The notes: a model not told the origin generated them from the letters alone. Positions 52,830 to 61,617 are shown, numbered from the stretch's first letter. The stretch: 64,000 nt of DNA from Niabella yanshanensis (GCF_034424215.1 NZ_CP139960.1:2418001-2482000); one strand, 5' to 3'. A program made the numbers and translations.

Positions 52830-55091
52830 ATGAATTCTTTATTGATAACGATCCTGAGAAGCATGTTACCCTTTATGGCATTGCTGCTTTTCACGGTTCA
52901 TGCCGATGCCCAGAGACGAAAAAAAAAGAAACAGGTAATAGCGCCTGTGGTCGTTGTTGATACCATACCGGCTTATAAAATTGCCATCAACAGGCAGATC
53001 ATGCATGAAAAAGTAGAGAAAGAGCAGGCTTCGCTACTTTCTATTGATGGCAAGGCCGATAAAATTTTAACTATTTCGGGCGATAAACAGTTAAATGAAG
53101 CAGTGACTGATGCAGCTACCAAAAGAGTTGACTGGCTTCAATACGAGATAGAAACCAATCCCTCTATCGATGCCCGCTTAAAAGCTAATTACCTTGACGG
53201 ATTAGCTACTATTCTTAAGTATGTTAAAACTTATAGTCGCAGCAGGCAATCAGCCCTTAATTACCTGCCACAGGTTATTGCCACCTATAAGCAACTCATT
53301 GAAGCTAACACAGCACAAAAATCCATCGCGCCCATTATTCAGCCTCTTTCATTTGAAATAGCCAATGCAGCGCTTCAACCCGAAGTGTTTAAAGACAATG
53401 CCGGTTATAACGACGTGAGGGACCAAATGATCCTTAAAACGGCTGACCGCTACCCCGAAAAAGCATTTTCCGCCCTGAAAGCATATCCCGAATCTCCGGT
53501 AGCAGATAGCCTCATCAGAGCCATAGGGCACAAATATCCTTACCTGGTTTACGATTACGCACAGGCCAACAATAAATTCAGCTACCGTATTCAGAATATA
53601 GAAGATGACTCCCTGATCGTACATATCGTAGCAATGGCCCGTAATCCTAATAAAAGCGGGCAGTTCTATTTTCCTTTCCTTGATAATATTGTGAAAGGGA
53701 AAATAACCATGGAAGATATTGACAAGGCTAAAACTGATCCTGTAAGATATTTCCGGCTGCTGGTACAAACACAAATTGATTATACACAGCGCGCATTAAA
53801 TGGCGATACAGCAATGGGACATACCGCCCTTTTAAAAAAGCTGGAGCAGAAAGCGAAAGATGATTTTGTAGCAAAAATTAATGGGTTGCACGAAATGTCG
53901 GACGGCGTTCGTTTCCGATGCCTGCAGCCTTTAACGGCCGAGGAGCTGTACTATGTAGCGGTGCTCACTAACGGCCTTATTTATACCAGCAGCTATACCA
54001 GTGGCGTTTACCCGTTGATGATGCGCAAGGCCAATCAAAAAGGAGACGAATTACTGAAAAAGATCAACTTCGACCATTACCGCAAATTTTTGAGCCAGGC
54101 GGCATCTTATAACACTTTAAAGAATTTCCTGGGCAGCTTCTCAAACAATACAGATGCTACAGACCTGATGAAGGCATTTGTAACAGGGCTCGAAAAAAGC
54201 AACGGCCTGGAAGATGGTGTGGATGTTGCCGACTCTTACGCCAGCATTTCAGAAACTTTGCCGGACCTGGCCAAAGGGATGCTTGAAAACGTGAAAGTAA
54301 ACCTGGACCGAAATCATAGCGAAAACAATGAAAAGGGTACCGCCATCTATGACATATTGTATAACCTGTTTTTGTCAGCAGATTCATCTAACCATATAGA
54401 CCTGACGAGTAAACTTGAAATACCTCCTGTATATAATGTTCCGTTCTCCACCCTTACTAATGAAAATGGAGAAGTGATTTCACAGGTATTCTTTTATGGG
54501 GATCAGGATGGCCGCAATATATTCAACGGATTCCTGAATATGTTTGGTGGCGGTAACTGGAAAGTAGACGGCAGCAATAAACAGTGGGTGGTGATTAAAT
54601 CTACCAAAGGCAAACCGGTATCTATTTATGCTAATCGCCCGCTGGATGAAAACAAAGGGCTGGATGATAAAGCGCAAAGAGCCCTGAATGATTACCTGGA
54701 TGAGCACAATTTGCATCCTACTGTTACCATCCATCGGGGTCATAGCTATTATGCCGAAGCCACTATTGGCCATATGGCTCCAACTTCTAAAATTGTATTT
54801 ATGGGATCCTGCGGTGGTTTTAACCTGATCGATTCCATTCTGAAAAAATCAGAAGATGCTCATATCATAGCTTCCAAACAAATCGGTCGAACTTCCATCA
54901 ATAAACCTTTCTTTTACTTATTGACTGAGAAACTGCGTACCGGCAAGGATATTGACTGGATCCCTTTCTGGAGAGAGTTTAAAGGAAGGGCTAACGTAGC
55001 CGGCTTTGAAGACTATATTCCACCTTACAAAAATCTCGGCGCTATTTTCATAAAAGCCTACAAAAAAGAAACCGGTGAGACTGATGTATAA
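52830..55091 (+). CDS. Large exported protein with a C-terminal caspase-like (clan CD) domain, candidate
   Basis: 753 aa from the ATG at 52830 (a TTG seven codons earlier is in frame). The signal peptide ends near VHADAQ and is followed by a Lys/Arg-rich stretch. Residues ~50-520 are helical with no domain I can name. The last ~200 residues alternate strands and helices. After VFFYGDQDGRNIFNGF come TVTIHRGHSYY with His638 and KIVFMGSCGGFNLI with Cys661, then IIASKQIGRT and FFYLLTEKL. The strand-His and strand-Cys order, 23 residues apart, is that of caspase/CHAT/gingipain peptidases. The gene is transcribed alone and ends at a perfect terminator. Confidence 0.85.
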   Translation: MNSLLITILRSMLPFMALLLFTVHADAQRRKKKKQVIAPVVVVDTIPAYKIAINRQIMHEKVEKEQASLLSIDGKADKILTISGDKQLNEAVTDAATKRVDWLQYEIETNPSIDARLKANYLDGLATILKYVKTYSRSRQSALNYLPQVIATYKQLIEANTAQKSIAPIIQPLSFEIANAALQPEVFKDNAGYNDVRDQMILKTADRYPEKAFSALKAYPESPVADSLIRAIGHKYPYLVYDYAQANNKFSYRIQNIEDDSLIVHIVAMARNPNKSGQFYFPFLDNIVKGKITMEDIDKAKTDPVRYFRLLVQTQIDYTQRALNGDTAMGHTALLKKLEQKAKDDFVAKINGLHEMSDGVRFRCLQPLTAEELYYVAVLTNGLIYTSSYTSGVYPLMMRKANQKGDELLKKINFDHYRKFLSQAASYNTLKNFLGSFSNNTDATDLMKAFVTGLEKSNGLEDGVDVADSYASISETLPDLAKGMLENVKVNLDRNHSENNEKGTAIYDILYNLFLSADSSNHIDLTSKLEIPPVYNVPFSTLTNENGEVISQVFFYGDQDGRNIFNGFLNMFGGGNWKVDGSNKQWVVIKSTKGKPVSIYANRPLDENKGLDDKAQRALNDYLDEHNLHPTVTIHRGHSYYAEATIGHMAPTSKIVFMGSCGGFNLIDSILKKSEDAHIIASKQIGRTSINKPFFYLLTEKLRTGKDIDWIPFWREFKGRANVAGFEDYIPPYKNLGAIFIKAYKKETGETDV

Positions 55092-55094
55092 AAG

Positions 55095-55132
55095 AAAGAA
55101 GCTGTTTCCTTATTCGAAACAGCTTCTTTTTT
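55095..55132 (+). terminator. Terminator of the 753-aa gene
   Basis: Perfect 14-bp stem AAAGAAGCTGTTTC/GAAACAGCTTCTTT with a 7-nt loop and T6. Confidence 0.95.
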
Positions 55133-55154
55133 ATCTGCTTTAAGCGAAGCCTGG

Positions 55155-55505
55155 CTACACCGTAGCGAATACCTGTACCTCTACTTTCCATTCTGGCCTG
55201 GCCAAACGTACGACCTGCATGGTTGCACGTGAAGGTGTCTGGCCCTGGTCGGCGGCTACCCATCCTTCCCATACCTTATTCAGCTCATCAAAATCATTAA
55301 TATCGGTTAGATAAATATTAGCGAAAAGAATATTGGCTTTGTTAGTGCCTGCTTTTTCCAGTAAGGCATCTATACTATCGAAAATGCTTTGTGCCTGGCT
55401 GGCAACCGTTTCACCATCGGCAACCTGTCCTGCTAAAATCACCAGGTTTCCGGCTTTCGATGCTTCACTCATACGAGGGTTTTGTTCGATTCTTTGAACA
55501 CTCAT
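55155..55505 (-). CDS. RidA/YjgF-family protein
   Basis: 116 aa. RidA-type enamine/imine deaminases clear reactive intermediates of PLP enzymes. Conserved pieces: LVILAGQVADGETVASQAQSIF, the helix EKAGTNKANILFANIYLTDI, and TPSRATMQVVRLARPEWKVEVQVFATV with the arginine that binds substrate carboxylate. Cytoplasmic. No cognate pathway gene is adjacent. Confidence 0.9.
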   Translation of the reverse strand: MSVQRIEQNPRMSEASKAGNLVILAGQVADGETVASQAQSIFDSIDALLEKAGTNKANILFANIYLTDINDFDELNKVWEGWVAADQGQTPSRATMQVVRLARPEWKVEVQVFATV

Positions 55506-55684
55506 TTCTTTTTGGTTTTAATTTAAAAAATCAACTCACGATCAGTCATGACCGCATAAATATAGAGATAAAAAATTATTGGCTCGCCATGCAGTTGAAA
55601 ACAGGCTCATTGTACTACATCAAACAAATAGCCGCCTGCAAAATATCTTTGAAGACGTCTATTATTTTATCGCATCGACATCTG

Positions 55685-56659
55685 TTATTGCTGCTGCTGT
55701 TGCTGCATCTGCTCCATATAAAAACGGTAAGAGTTTGTTTTGGTAGACGGAACCGGCTTATCTGATTTATAACTGAAAGCAGGCTGACTCACCGTTTCTT
55801 CAATAGGAACAACCGTTCTGTTATCAATTGAAACCAATACTTCCAATACGTGATGTGAAGAACCTTTGTAAGTGCCTTTTACGGGTGTTACGTCCGAAAA
55901 GTTTCTTCCTACGGCTAACCTGATATGCCGGTCGCTTGCAATGCAATTATTAGTAGGATCTAAACCGATCCATCCATAATCAGGTAAATAAGCTTCTACC
56001 CAGGCATGCGTGGCTCCCTCGCCTCTGAACTCGTGATTCTTGGGGCAGATATAGCCACTGACATAGCGTGCCGGAACCCCTACCCTTCTTAACATCAATA
56101 ATAAAACATGAGCAAAATCCTGGCATACGCCCGCTTTCAATTTCCATATTTCGTCCACCTTGGTTTCTACACTGGTAATCCCTTGTTTATACTCGAAGTT
56201 TTTATAAATAAACTCAGAGAATCTTTGCGCATTTTCAAAAGGAGTTTTGCTACTATCAAACGTTGCTTCTAAAAACAATTGGAGCTCGTCGGCGCTTTCA
56301 AAAGCCTCCTGCTGCATAAAATCGATATAGGGGAACTGTTCCTGCATCGTTAATAAACGTTGCCACTGATCACCGGCAGGTAACTCATTTTGTGGCGCCT
56401 GAATCTCCTGGGTCACCACCTCTGCTTCGGACGAGATCAATAATTCGGTATGAGGTTCCACGATAGAAAACATACCCAGTGTGTTACCAAAATAGTCTAC
56501 AAAAATTTCTACGCCGGGATTTTTGGTAATAGTAATTTTATGACTTACCAGGTTCTGCAGGGCATCCTGTATAGGATACAACATGATCTGGTTGGTGCAT
56601 TCAACTGCCGGACTACTATAAGAATAGCGTGTAATATGTTTGATCTTAAATGATGGCAT
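55685..56659 (-). CDS. Transglutaminase-like protein with bacterial N-terminal domain
   Basis: 324 aa. N-terminal beta domain (FKIKHITRYSYSSPAVECTNQIMLYP), then the transglutaminase core: catalytic Cys in KAGVCQDFAHVLLLMLRRVGVPARYVSGYI near residue 178, His in ATHAWVEAYLPDYGWIGLDPTNN near residue 218, and the Asp after it. Downstream in the cluster after the alpha-E and ATP-grasp genes. The C-terminus ends in a poly-Gln tract (seven of the last eight residues; CAG/CAA repeats), possibly a replication-slippage site. It would cleave or crosslink amides in a product of the neighbouring ATP-grasp (inference). Confidence 0.92.
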   Translation of the reverse strand: MPSFKIKHITRYSYSSPAVECTNQIMLYPIQDALQNLVSHKITITKNPGVEIFVDYFGNTLGMFSIVEPHTELLISSEAEVVTQEIQAPQNELPAGDQWQRLLTMQEQFPYIDFMQQEAFESADELQLFLEATFDSSKTPFENAQRFSEFIYKNFEYKQGITSVETKVDEIWKLKAGVCQDFAHVLLLMLRRVGVPARYVSGYICPKNHEFRGEGATHAWVEAYLPDYGWIGLDPTNNCIASDRHIRLAVGRNFSDVTPVKGTYKGSSHHVLEVLVSIDNRTVVPIEETVSQPAFSYKSDKPVPSTKTNSYRFYMEQMQQQQQQ

Positions 56660-56746
56660 CTGTAATATTTGAAAGGTTTGGGTACCGCAATGCTACTATC
56701 AAAATTCTATTCAGTCAAAATTGAAGGTTAAGCAGGTAATGCAGGA

Positions 56747-57682
56747 TTAACTATACCCGAAATAATGCTTATTAAATGCACGGGCTATATTATGTAAATC
56801 AGCACGGGTTTGGGCCAGCAGACTCCTGATACTCTGACCGTCTTTCAGATCGCAGCTACTGTACTTCAGATTATTTAAGCCTTTGCCGATCAGGAAGTCC
56901 ACATTCTCGTAGCTTTCCGGTATACTTTGTCCATACAGCCTTTTAAAATAGCGACTGATATGCGAAGTGCAGTATAAAATGGAGTGTACAAAATCTTCGT
57001 CGTATAATATCTGTTTGATAATGGTATCTGCTTCTACAATACCGCGGGATGACTTTAAGTAGGCCTCATACCCGGAAAGCGAATACAGGAGGTATCTCAG
57101 CGAGGGTGTTGCAGTTTCGTGTGCCAGATCATAGCCGATCTCTTTCAATTTAATATCTGTTACATCTGTTGTAATAATCGCTCTTTCCACATAAAGCCCT
57201 ACATTTAAGAAATTGTAGGCTTCACCACGCGACATGGTGACATTAATCGTTCCATACAAAAAAAGCCCATGTTTAATCAATGCATCCAAAGCTGTTATAG
57301 GATCGCCATATCTAATAGTACGTTGAATACCGGCTTCCCTGATCAGTAAATAATACCCATTCAGTGCATGCCACATCTCCTTGGTGATATGATCCTGTAC
57401 TGCTTTGGCATTTTCCCGCGCGCGGGTAATATTATTAATGAGCGATGCATCGTTATCCCGCTCCAGCATCACATAGTTTAATACCGCACGTGCATTATTT
57501 TGAACAGGCTCTATCTCAGCAGCATCCAGGTATCCATAAGTTTGCAATACCGTCTTCCAATTGTATGCCTTCATTTCATCCTGAGATGCGATATAATTGG
57601 TTCGCAATACTCTCAGTAACCCATTGGTTCTTTCCATATAGCGCGCCAACCAAAACACAGATTCTGCAACACGACTTAACAT
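56747..57682 (-). CDS. Alpha-E domain protein (DUF403)
   Basis: 311 aa, mostly helical. The N-terminus MLSRVAESVFWLARYMERTNGLLRVLRTNY and the PSLRYLLYSLSGYEAYLKSSRG segment are diagnostic of the alpha-E family. Function unknown; it is always found with circularly permuted ATP-grasp and transglutaminase genes, as here, and is thought to help make or process amide-linked peptides. A heptad array starts directly upstream of its ATG. Confidence 0.9.
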   Translation of the reverse strand: MLSRVAESVFWLARYMERTNGLLRVLRTNYIASQDEMKAYNWKTVLQTYGYLDAAEIEPVQNNARAVLNYVMLERDNDASLINNITRARENAKAVQDHITKEMWHALNGYYLLIREAGIQRTIRYGDPITALDALIKHGLFLYGTINVTMSRGEAYNFLNVGLYVERAIITTDVTDIKLKEIGYDLAHETATPSLRYLLYSLSGYEAYLKSSRGIVEADTIIKQILYDEDFVHSILYCTSHISRYFKRLYGQSIPESYENVDFLIGKGLNNLKYSSCDLKDGQSIRSLLAQTRADLHNIARAFNKHYFGYS

Positions 57683-57724
57683 CTTAAATTCTAAATTTTA
57701 AACTCTAAATATTAAACTTCAAAT
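57683..57724. repeat. Heptad repeat array (6 units) before the alpha-E gene
   Basis: Units CTTAAAT, TCTAAAT, TTTAAAC, TCTAAAT, ATTAAAC, TTCAAAT in exact register, starting at the base next to the alpha-E start codon. Confidence 0.88.
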
Positions 57725-57735
57725 GACCATTCTCC

Positions 57736-57759
57736 CGGTCAACCGATCAACAGTAAACC
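57736..57759. repeat. Octad array (3 units) next to the ATP-grasp gene end
   Basis: CGGTCAAC, CGATCAAC, AGTAAACC in 8-bp register, directly after the heptad array and 11 bp before the ATP-grasp stop codon. Confidence 0.5.
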
Positions 57760-57770
57760 ATTCATCCGCT

Positions 57771-59219
57771 CTAATCTCCCAGCACCCAGGTATCCTTACT
57801 ACCCCCACCCTGAGAAGAGTTCACTACCAGCGATCCCTCTCTCAGGGCAACGCGTGTTAACCCGCCGGGAACGATATTGATCCCATCCGGCCCATATAGC
57901 GCGAAAGGTCTCAGGTCCACTCTCCTTGGCTGCAGCTTACCATCGATATAGCAGGGCGATGAAGACAAATTGATAATGGGTTGGGCAATAAAATTCCTGG
58001 GATCCTCCAATATAGCTTTTTTGTATTCCTCCATTTCTTCCTCAGTAGCTTTATTTCCCATCAGCATCCCATAGCCACCTGATTCGTTCGTTTTCTTAAT
58101 CACCATATTACCCATATTAGCAAAAACCATCGAACGGTTCTCCGGTACATTTAACTCATAAGTAGGTACATTTTTGAGGATCGGCTCCTCGTTCAGGTAA
58201 TAGCGTATCATATCCGGCACATAAGAATAAACCGCCTTATCGTCGGCCACGCCATTACCCATTGCATTTACAATAGCCACATTCCCTTTCCGGTAAGCCC
58301 AGTAAATACCCGGTACGCCTAATATGCTGTCCGGACGAAAGGTAAGCGGGTCAATAAATTCATCGTCTACCCGGCGATAAATAACATCTACCTTTTGTAA
58401 CCCACTAGTGGTTTTCATGTACACATGATGGTTCTCCACCACTAAATCCCGTCCTTCCACCAATTCAATACCCATCAGGCGTGCCAATGTCGTATGCTCA
58501 AAATAAGCCGAATTGTACACGCCTGGGGTTAGTAAAACAACGGTGGGGTTACTGGTTTGCCGGTTAGCCAGGCCCAGCAAATTCTTCAGCAATAAGGAGG
58601 GGTACTCTATTACCCGGCGTACATTATTGCTGGGTATTAAATCAGGAAATATTCTGAAAGTAATGCTTCGGTTCTCCAGCATATAAGATACACCCGAAGG
58701 TGTTCTTAAATTGTCCTCCAATACATAAAAACTACCATCCGCATCCCTGATCAGGTCGATACCCGATATATGAGAATAGATATCGAAAGGCACATTTACG
58801 TTCATCATTTCCCTCAGGAACAGAGGGCAGGAATAAATGAGCTTAGCCGGAACAATTCCATCTTTTATGATAAACTGCTGATGGTATACATCTTTCAGGA
58901 AGATATTTAATGCCCTGAGCCGCTGCTTTACACCTGCCTCAATAATGGCCCACTCTTTGGCTTCTATGATACGCGGGATAATATCGAAAGGAAATATTTT
59001 CTCCACACCTTCGTTATCGCTGTACACGGTAAAGGTAATTCCCTGCGTCATAAAGAGTTTCTTGGCCAGCTCATCCTTGTTACCCATTTCTTCAGCAGAA
59101 AGTCCCTCCAGTGTTTTAACCAGTTGAAGATAACTCTCCCTAACGCCAGTCTGGCTCATGAGCTCATCCCAAACCTTGGATTGAGTATGATAAGATTCTA
59201 ATATTTTCGGTAGGGTCAT
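57771..59219 (-). CDS. Circularly permuted type-2 ATP-grasp protein
   Basis: 482 aa. Features of the circularly permuted ATP-grasp group: SGIDLIRDADGSFYVLEDNLRTPSGVSYMLENR near residue 145, the Lys-Gly-rich VIKKTNESGGYGMLMG and DLRPFALYGPDGINIVPGGLTRVALREG near the end. It activates carboxylates with ATP to form amide bonds, probably making a small peptide acted on by the transglutaminase. First gene of the triad; alpha-E follows. Confidence 0.9.
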   Translation of the reverse strand: MTLPKILESYHTQSKVWDELMSQTGVRESYLQLVKTLEGLSAEEMGNKDELAKKLFMTQGITFTVYSDNEGVEKIFPFDIIPRIIEAKEWAIIEAGVKQRLRALNIFLKDVYHQQFIIKDGIVPAKLIYSCPLFLREMMNVNVPFDIYSHISGIDLIRDADGSFYVLEDNLRTPSGVSYMLENRSITFRIFPDLIPSNNVRRVIEYPSLLLKNLLGLANRQTSNPTVVLLTPGVYNSAYFEHTTLARLMGIELVEGRDLVVENHHVYMKTTSGLQKVDVIYRRVDDEFIDPLTFRPDSILGVPGIYWAYRKGNVAIVNAMGNGVADDKAVYSYVPDMIRYYLNEEPILKNVPTYELNVPENRSMVFANMGNMVIKKTNESGGYGMLMGNKATEEEMEEYKKAILEDPRNFIAQPIINLSSSPCYIDGKLQPRRVDLRPFALYGPDGINIVPGGLTRVALREGSLVVNSSQGGGSKDTWVLGD

Positions 59220-59521
59220 AATCCAGACTTAGTTGCTTTAAAATTGGAATATATATAAAAAAATGCTAAAAAACAAATAATAAAATTTAAATAAAAAATT
59301 ACCATATATGTTAATATTAAATAATTAATACACTAAAAGCGAATAAAAAACGATAATATAACACATAATAAAATTAATATAAATGAAAAATATTTGCCTT
59401 ATTGACACTTATTTAAATTAATTCAATTTTATATATTAAATTTAACTAAAGCTTGTTTTTGGTGTTCAAATCCCTTTATCTTCGCTATGCTAATGAATCA
59501 GTATTACCGAAAACCAAATCA
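59220..59521. other. 302-bp extremely A/T-rich gap before a tiny basic gene
   Basis: Mostly A and T (roughly 85% or more by eye). No repeat with a fixed period was found. On the right it carries a -7-like element TATCTTCG (59477-59484). It could be a DNA-bending or nucleoid-protein binding region upstream of the 47-aa frame. Confidence 0.4.
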
Positions 59522-59665
59522 ATGAAAAAACACAGTACTCAAAAAAACAGGCAGGTTTTGAGGATTATAAAATTTAAGAAGCATATTAAAAAGCGCATTT
59601 CTAAAAAAAGGGAGTTATTCAAAGTGCTTTACTGGAATTACTATGCCCTTACTTTCTTGTCTTAG
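59522..59665 (+). CDS. Candidate 47-aa highly basic protein
   Basis: 47 aa from the ATG at 59522: KKHSTQKNRQVLRIIKFKKH then IKKRISKKRELFKVLYWN. About a third of residues are Lys or Arg; no signal peptide. A -7-like element (TATCTTCG, 59477-59484) lies 38 bp upstream. The protein resembles small nucleic-acid-binding or ribosome-associated proteins by composition only; I recognise no family. Codon use is A/T-rich and it may be a chance frame. Confidence 0.35.
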   Translation: MKKHSTQKNRQVLRIIKFKKHIKKRISKKRELFKVLYWNYYALTFLS

Positions 59666-59706
59666 CAAATGAAAGGAGCGGTTGTTTCGCAAGTGAAATA
59701 TTTCCG

Positions 59707-59714
59707 TAGGTTTG
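59707..59714 (+). promoter_or_regulatory. -7 promoter element of the PaaK-like ligase gene
   Basis: TAGGTTTG, an exact TAnnTTTG match, 4 nt before the ATG at 59719, with a TTG 22 bp upstream as -33 candidate. Confidence 0.65.
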
Positions 59715-59718
59715 GCGC

Positions 59719-61014
59719 ATGAACGAATTACCGTCTATTTCTTTTCAAAAAGCGTCGGCCATTACCAGTTACCAGGAGAAAAAACTGGCAGACCTCTTAA
59801 TGTACCTGCAAACCCATTCGGCCTATTACCGGGAACTATTTCATATACATGGTATAGAAATTCAGGATATAAAAAGCATCAACCAACTGGCTTTGATACC
59901 ACCTACGGAAAAAGAACACCTGCAAATGAGGAATAGGGAGTTCTTATGTGTAGCTAAAAACAAGATCATTGAATATACGGCTACTTCCGGCACAGTGGGT
60001 AGTCCGGTAACTATTGCGCTGACAGAAAATGATCTGCAAAGGCTGGCTTATAATGAATACAGCTCGTTTGCCTGCGCCAATGGTACTTCGGAAGATATTT
60101 ACCAGTTGATGCTTACACTCGACCGGCAATTTATGGCAGGAATGGCCTATTATAGCGGTATCCGTAAACTAGGGGCTGGTGTGGTACGCGTGGGACCTGG
60201 CGTGCCCTCCCTGCAATGGGAAACTATCGATCGTCTCAAACCAACAGCCATTGTAGCAGTACCGTCTTTTATTATCAAGCTGATACAATATGCAGAAGAT
60301 AACGGTATTGACATCAACGCCTCCTCTGTAAAAAAAGCAGTATGTATAGGAGAGAATATAAGAACCGAGCAACTGGAGCCTAATATACTGGCACAAAAAA
60401 TAACAGATAAATGGAATATACAGCTTTTCTCTACCTACGCCTCTACTGAAATGCAGACAGCCTTTACCGAATGCGAAGCAGGAAACGGCGGACACCTTAA
60501 CCCTGAACTACTGATTGTAGAACTGATTGATGACAATGGACAGCCCGTTGCTGAAGGAGAACCCGGCGAAGTAACCATTACCACCCTGGGTGTAGAGGGG
60601 ATGCCACTATTAAGATATAAAACCGGTGATATTTGCAGGGCTTATACCAAACCCTGCAGCTGCGGCCGGCATACTTTACGCCTCTCTCCTGTTATTGGCC
60701 GAAAAAAACAAATGATCAAGTATAAAGGCACCACACTGTTCGCTCCTGCCCTATTCGAGATCATTCATCGCATTGACGCGATAAAGGAATATGTGGTAGA
60801 AGTATACAGCAATGAAATAGGAACAGATGAAGTGTTGCTGCACCTGACAGCCACAAACGACCAGGAAGAAACCCAGAACAAGATCAAAGCTTATTTACAG
60901 GCCAGGTTACGTGTGACCCCCCATATTAAATATGTTGAGACCGACATTATGCAAAAGCTACAGTTCCCCGATGGAGTAAGAAAACCCGTTAAGTTTATTG
61001 ACCGGAGGAAGTAA
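59719..61014 (+). CDS. PaaK-family AMP-forming acyl-CoA ligase
   Basis: 431 aa. AMP-binding loop YTATSGTVGSPVTIALT near residue 95, central STYASTEMQTAFTECE near residue 240, LLRYKTGDICRAYTKPCSCGRH with a Cys/His-rich zinc-like element near residue 305, and a C-terminal domain (VTPHIKYVETDIMQKL). It resembles phenylacetate-CoA ligase, but no phenylacetate-pathway genes are near, so the acid it activates is open. A -7 box 4 nt from the ATG suggests leaderless translation. The gene ends where the convergent lipoprotein gene ends. Confidence 0.87.
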   Translation: MNELPSISFQKASAITSYQEKKLADLLMYLQTHSAYYRELFHIHGIEIQDIKSINQLALIPPTEKEHLQMRNREFLCVAKNKIIEYTATSGTVGSPVTIALTENDLQRLAYNEYSSFACANGTSEDIYQLMLTLDRQFMAGMAYYSGIRKLGAGVVRVGPGVPSLQWETIDRLKPTAIVAVPSFIIKLIQYAEDNGIDINASSVKKAVCIGENIRTEQLEPNILAQKITDKWNIQLFSTYASTEMQTAFTECEAGNGGHLNPELLIVELIDDNGQPVAEGEPGEVTITTLGVEGMPLLRYKTGDICRAYTKPCSCGRHTLRLSPVIGRKKQMIKYKGTTLFAPALFEIIHRIDAIKEYVVEVYSNEIGTDEVLLHLTATNDQEETQNKIKAYLQARLRVTPHIKYVETDIMQKLQFPDGVRKPVKFIDRRK

Positions 61015-61476
61015 CTAATATTTATACTCCAATGTTTTATAATATCCTTGCTGCCCCGAAATACTGACAGATATTTTATTGGTGTTTTTTTGCCTGATCG
61101 GGTAAAGATCGAAATGATAGGTTCGCGTACCTGGCATAGCGCACCCGACTCCATACGTTAATGCAATTTTTAGAGCATGTTGTTGCGGGTAAACGGTAGC
61201 AACAGAAACTCCATGCAGCACATCAAGACTTGCAGGGTCTGTGCAACCGCTGGCCAGGCCTAATTTTAATGTCAGGCAATCACCGGATATGGAAGCTTCC
61301 ATAATCGTGAAAGCATCTGAAGTTACAGTAGCAAAGTTGGATGCATTAGCCACAACCGCTTTTCCACATGACTGGCTTTTCCGGGCATCCTCCACATTTT
61401 CTTCTACAGGTGAAGAGCGCTTACAGGAAAAACCCATAATGATTAGCAATAGAATTGGCAGGGAAGTTAGTTTCAT
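61015..61476 (-). CDS. Hypothetical lipoprotein
   Basis: 153 aa. Lipobox MGFSC (Cys18) after a hydrophobic signal (LTSLPILLLIIMG). The mature part is a small beta-rich domain with Cys pairs (SQSCGK, SGDCL, ASGCTD, GVGCAMPGTRTYHFDLYPI). I do not recognise a family. Its stop is contiguous with the end of the PaaK-like gene (0-bp gap), with no terminator seen between them. Confidence 0.75.
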   Translation of the reverse strand: MKLTSLPILLLIIMGFSCKRSSPVEENVEDARKSQSCGKAVVANASNFATVTSDAFTIMEASISGDCLTLKLGLASGCTDPASLDVLHGVSVATVYPQQHALKIALTYGVGCAMPGTRTYHFDLYPIRQKNTNKISVSISGQQGYYKTLEYKY

Positions 61477-61598
61477 AGTATCATTTTATGTAATGACGTA
61501 AGACATCGTTGAAACGCAACTTTATAAAAATATGCAATTGCCCGGGCATTCCCAGTAATGTTTCCATAATCCTTTGGCAGGCAAACGTAAAATTTCCC

Positions 61599-61617
61599 AA
61601 TTTCGTAAACTGAAATT
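61599..61617. promoter_or_regulatory. Inverted repeat upstream of the TonB receptor gene
   Basis: AATTTC / GAAATT with a 7-bp loop, flanked by CCC on both sides, about 65 bp before the receptor ATG. It could be an operator; no regulator is identified. Confidence 0.3.

Noticed and set aside
61241-61501. Plus-strand 86-codon frame opposite the lipoprotein gene
   Set aside because: Antisense of a gene with a clean lipobox; no family match recognised.
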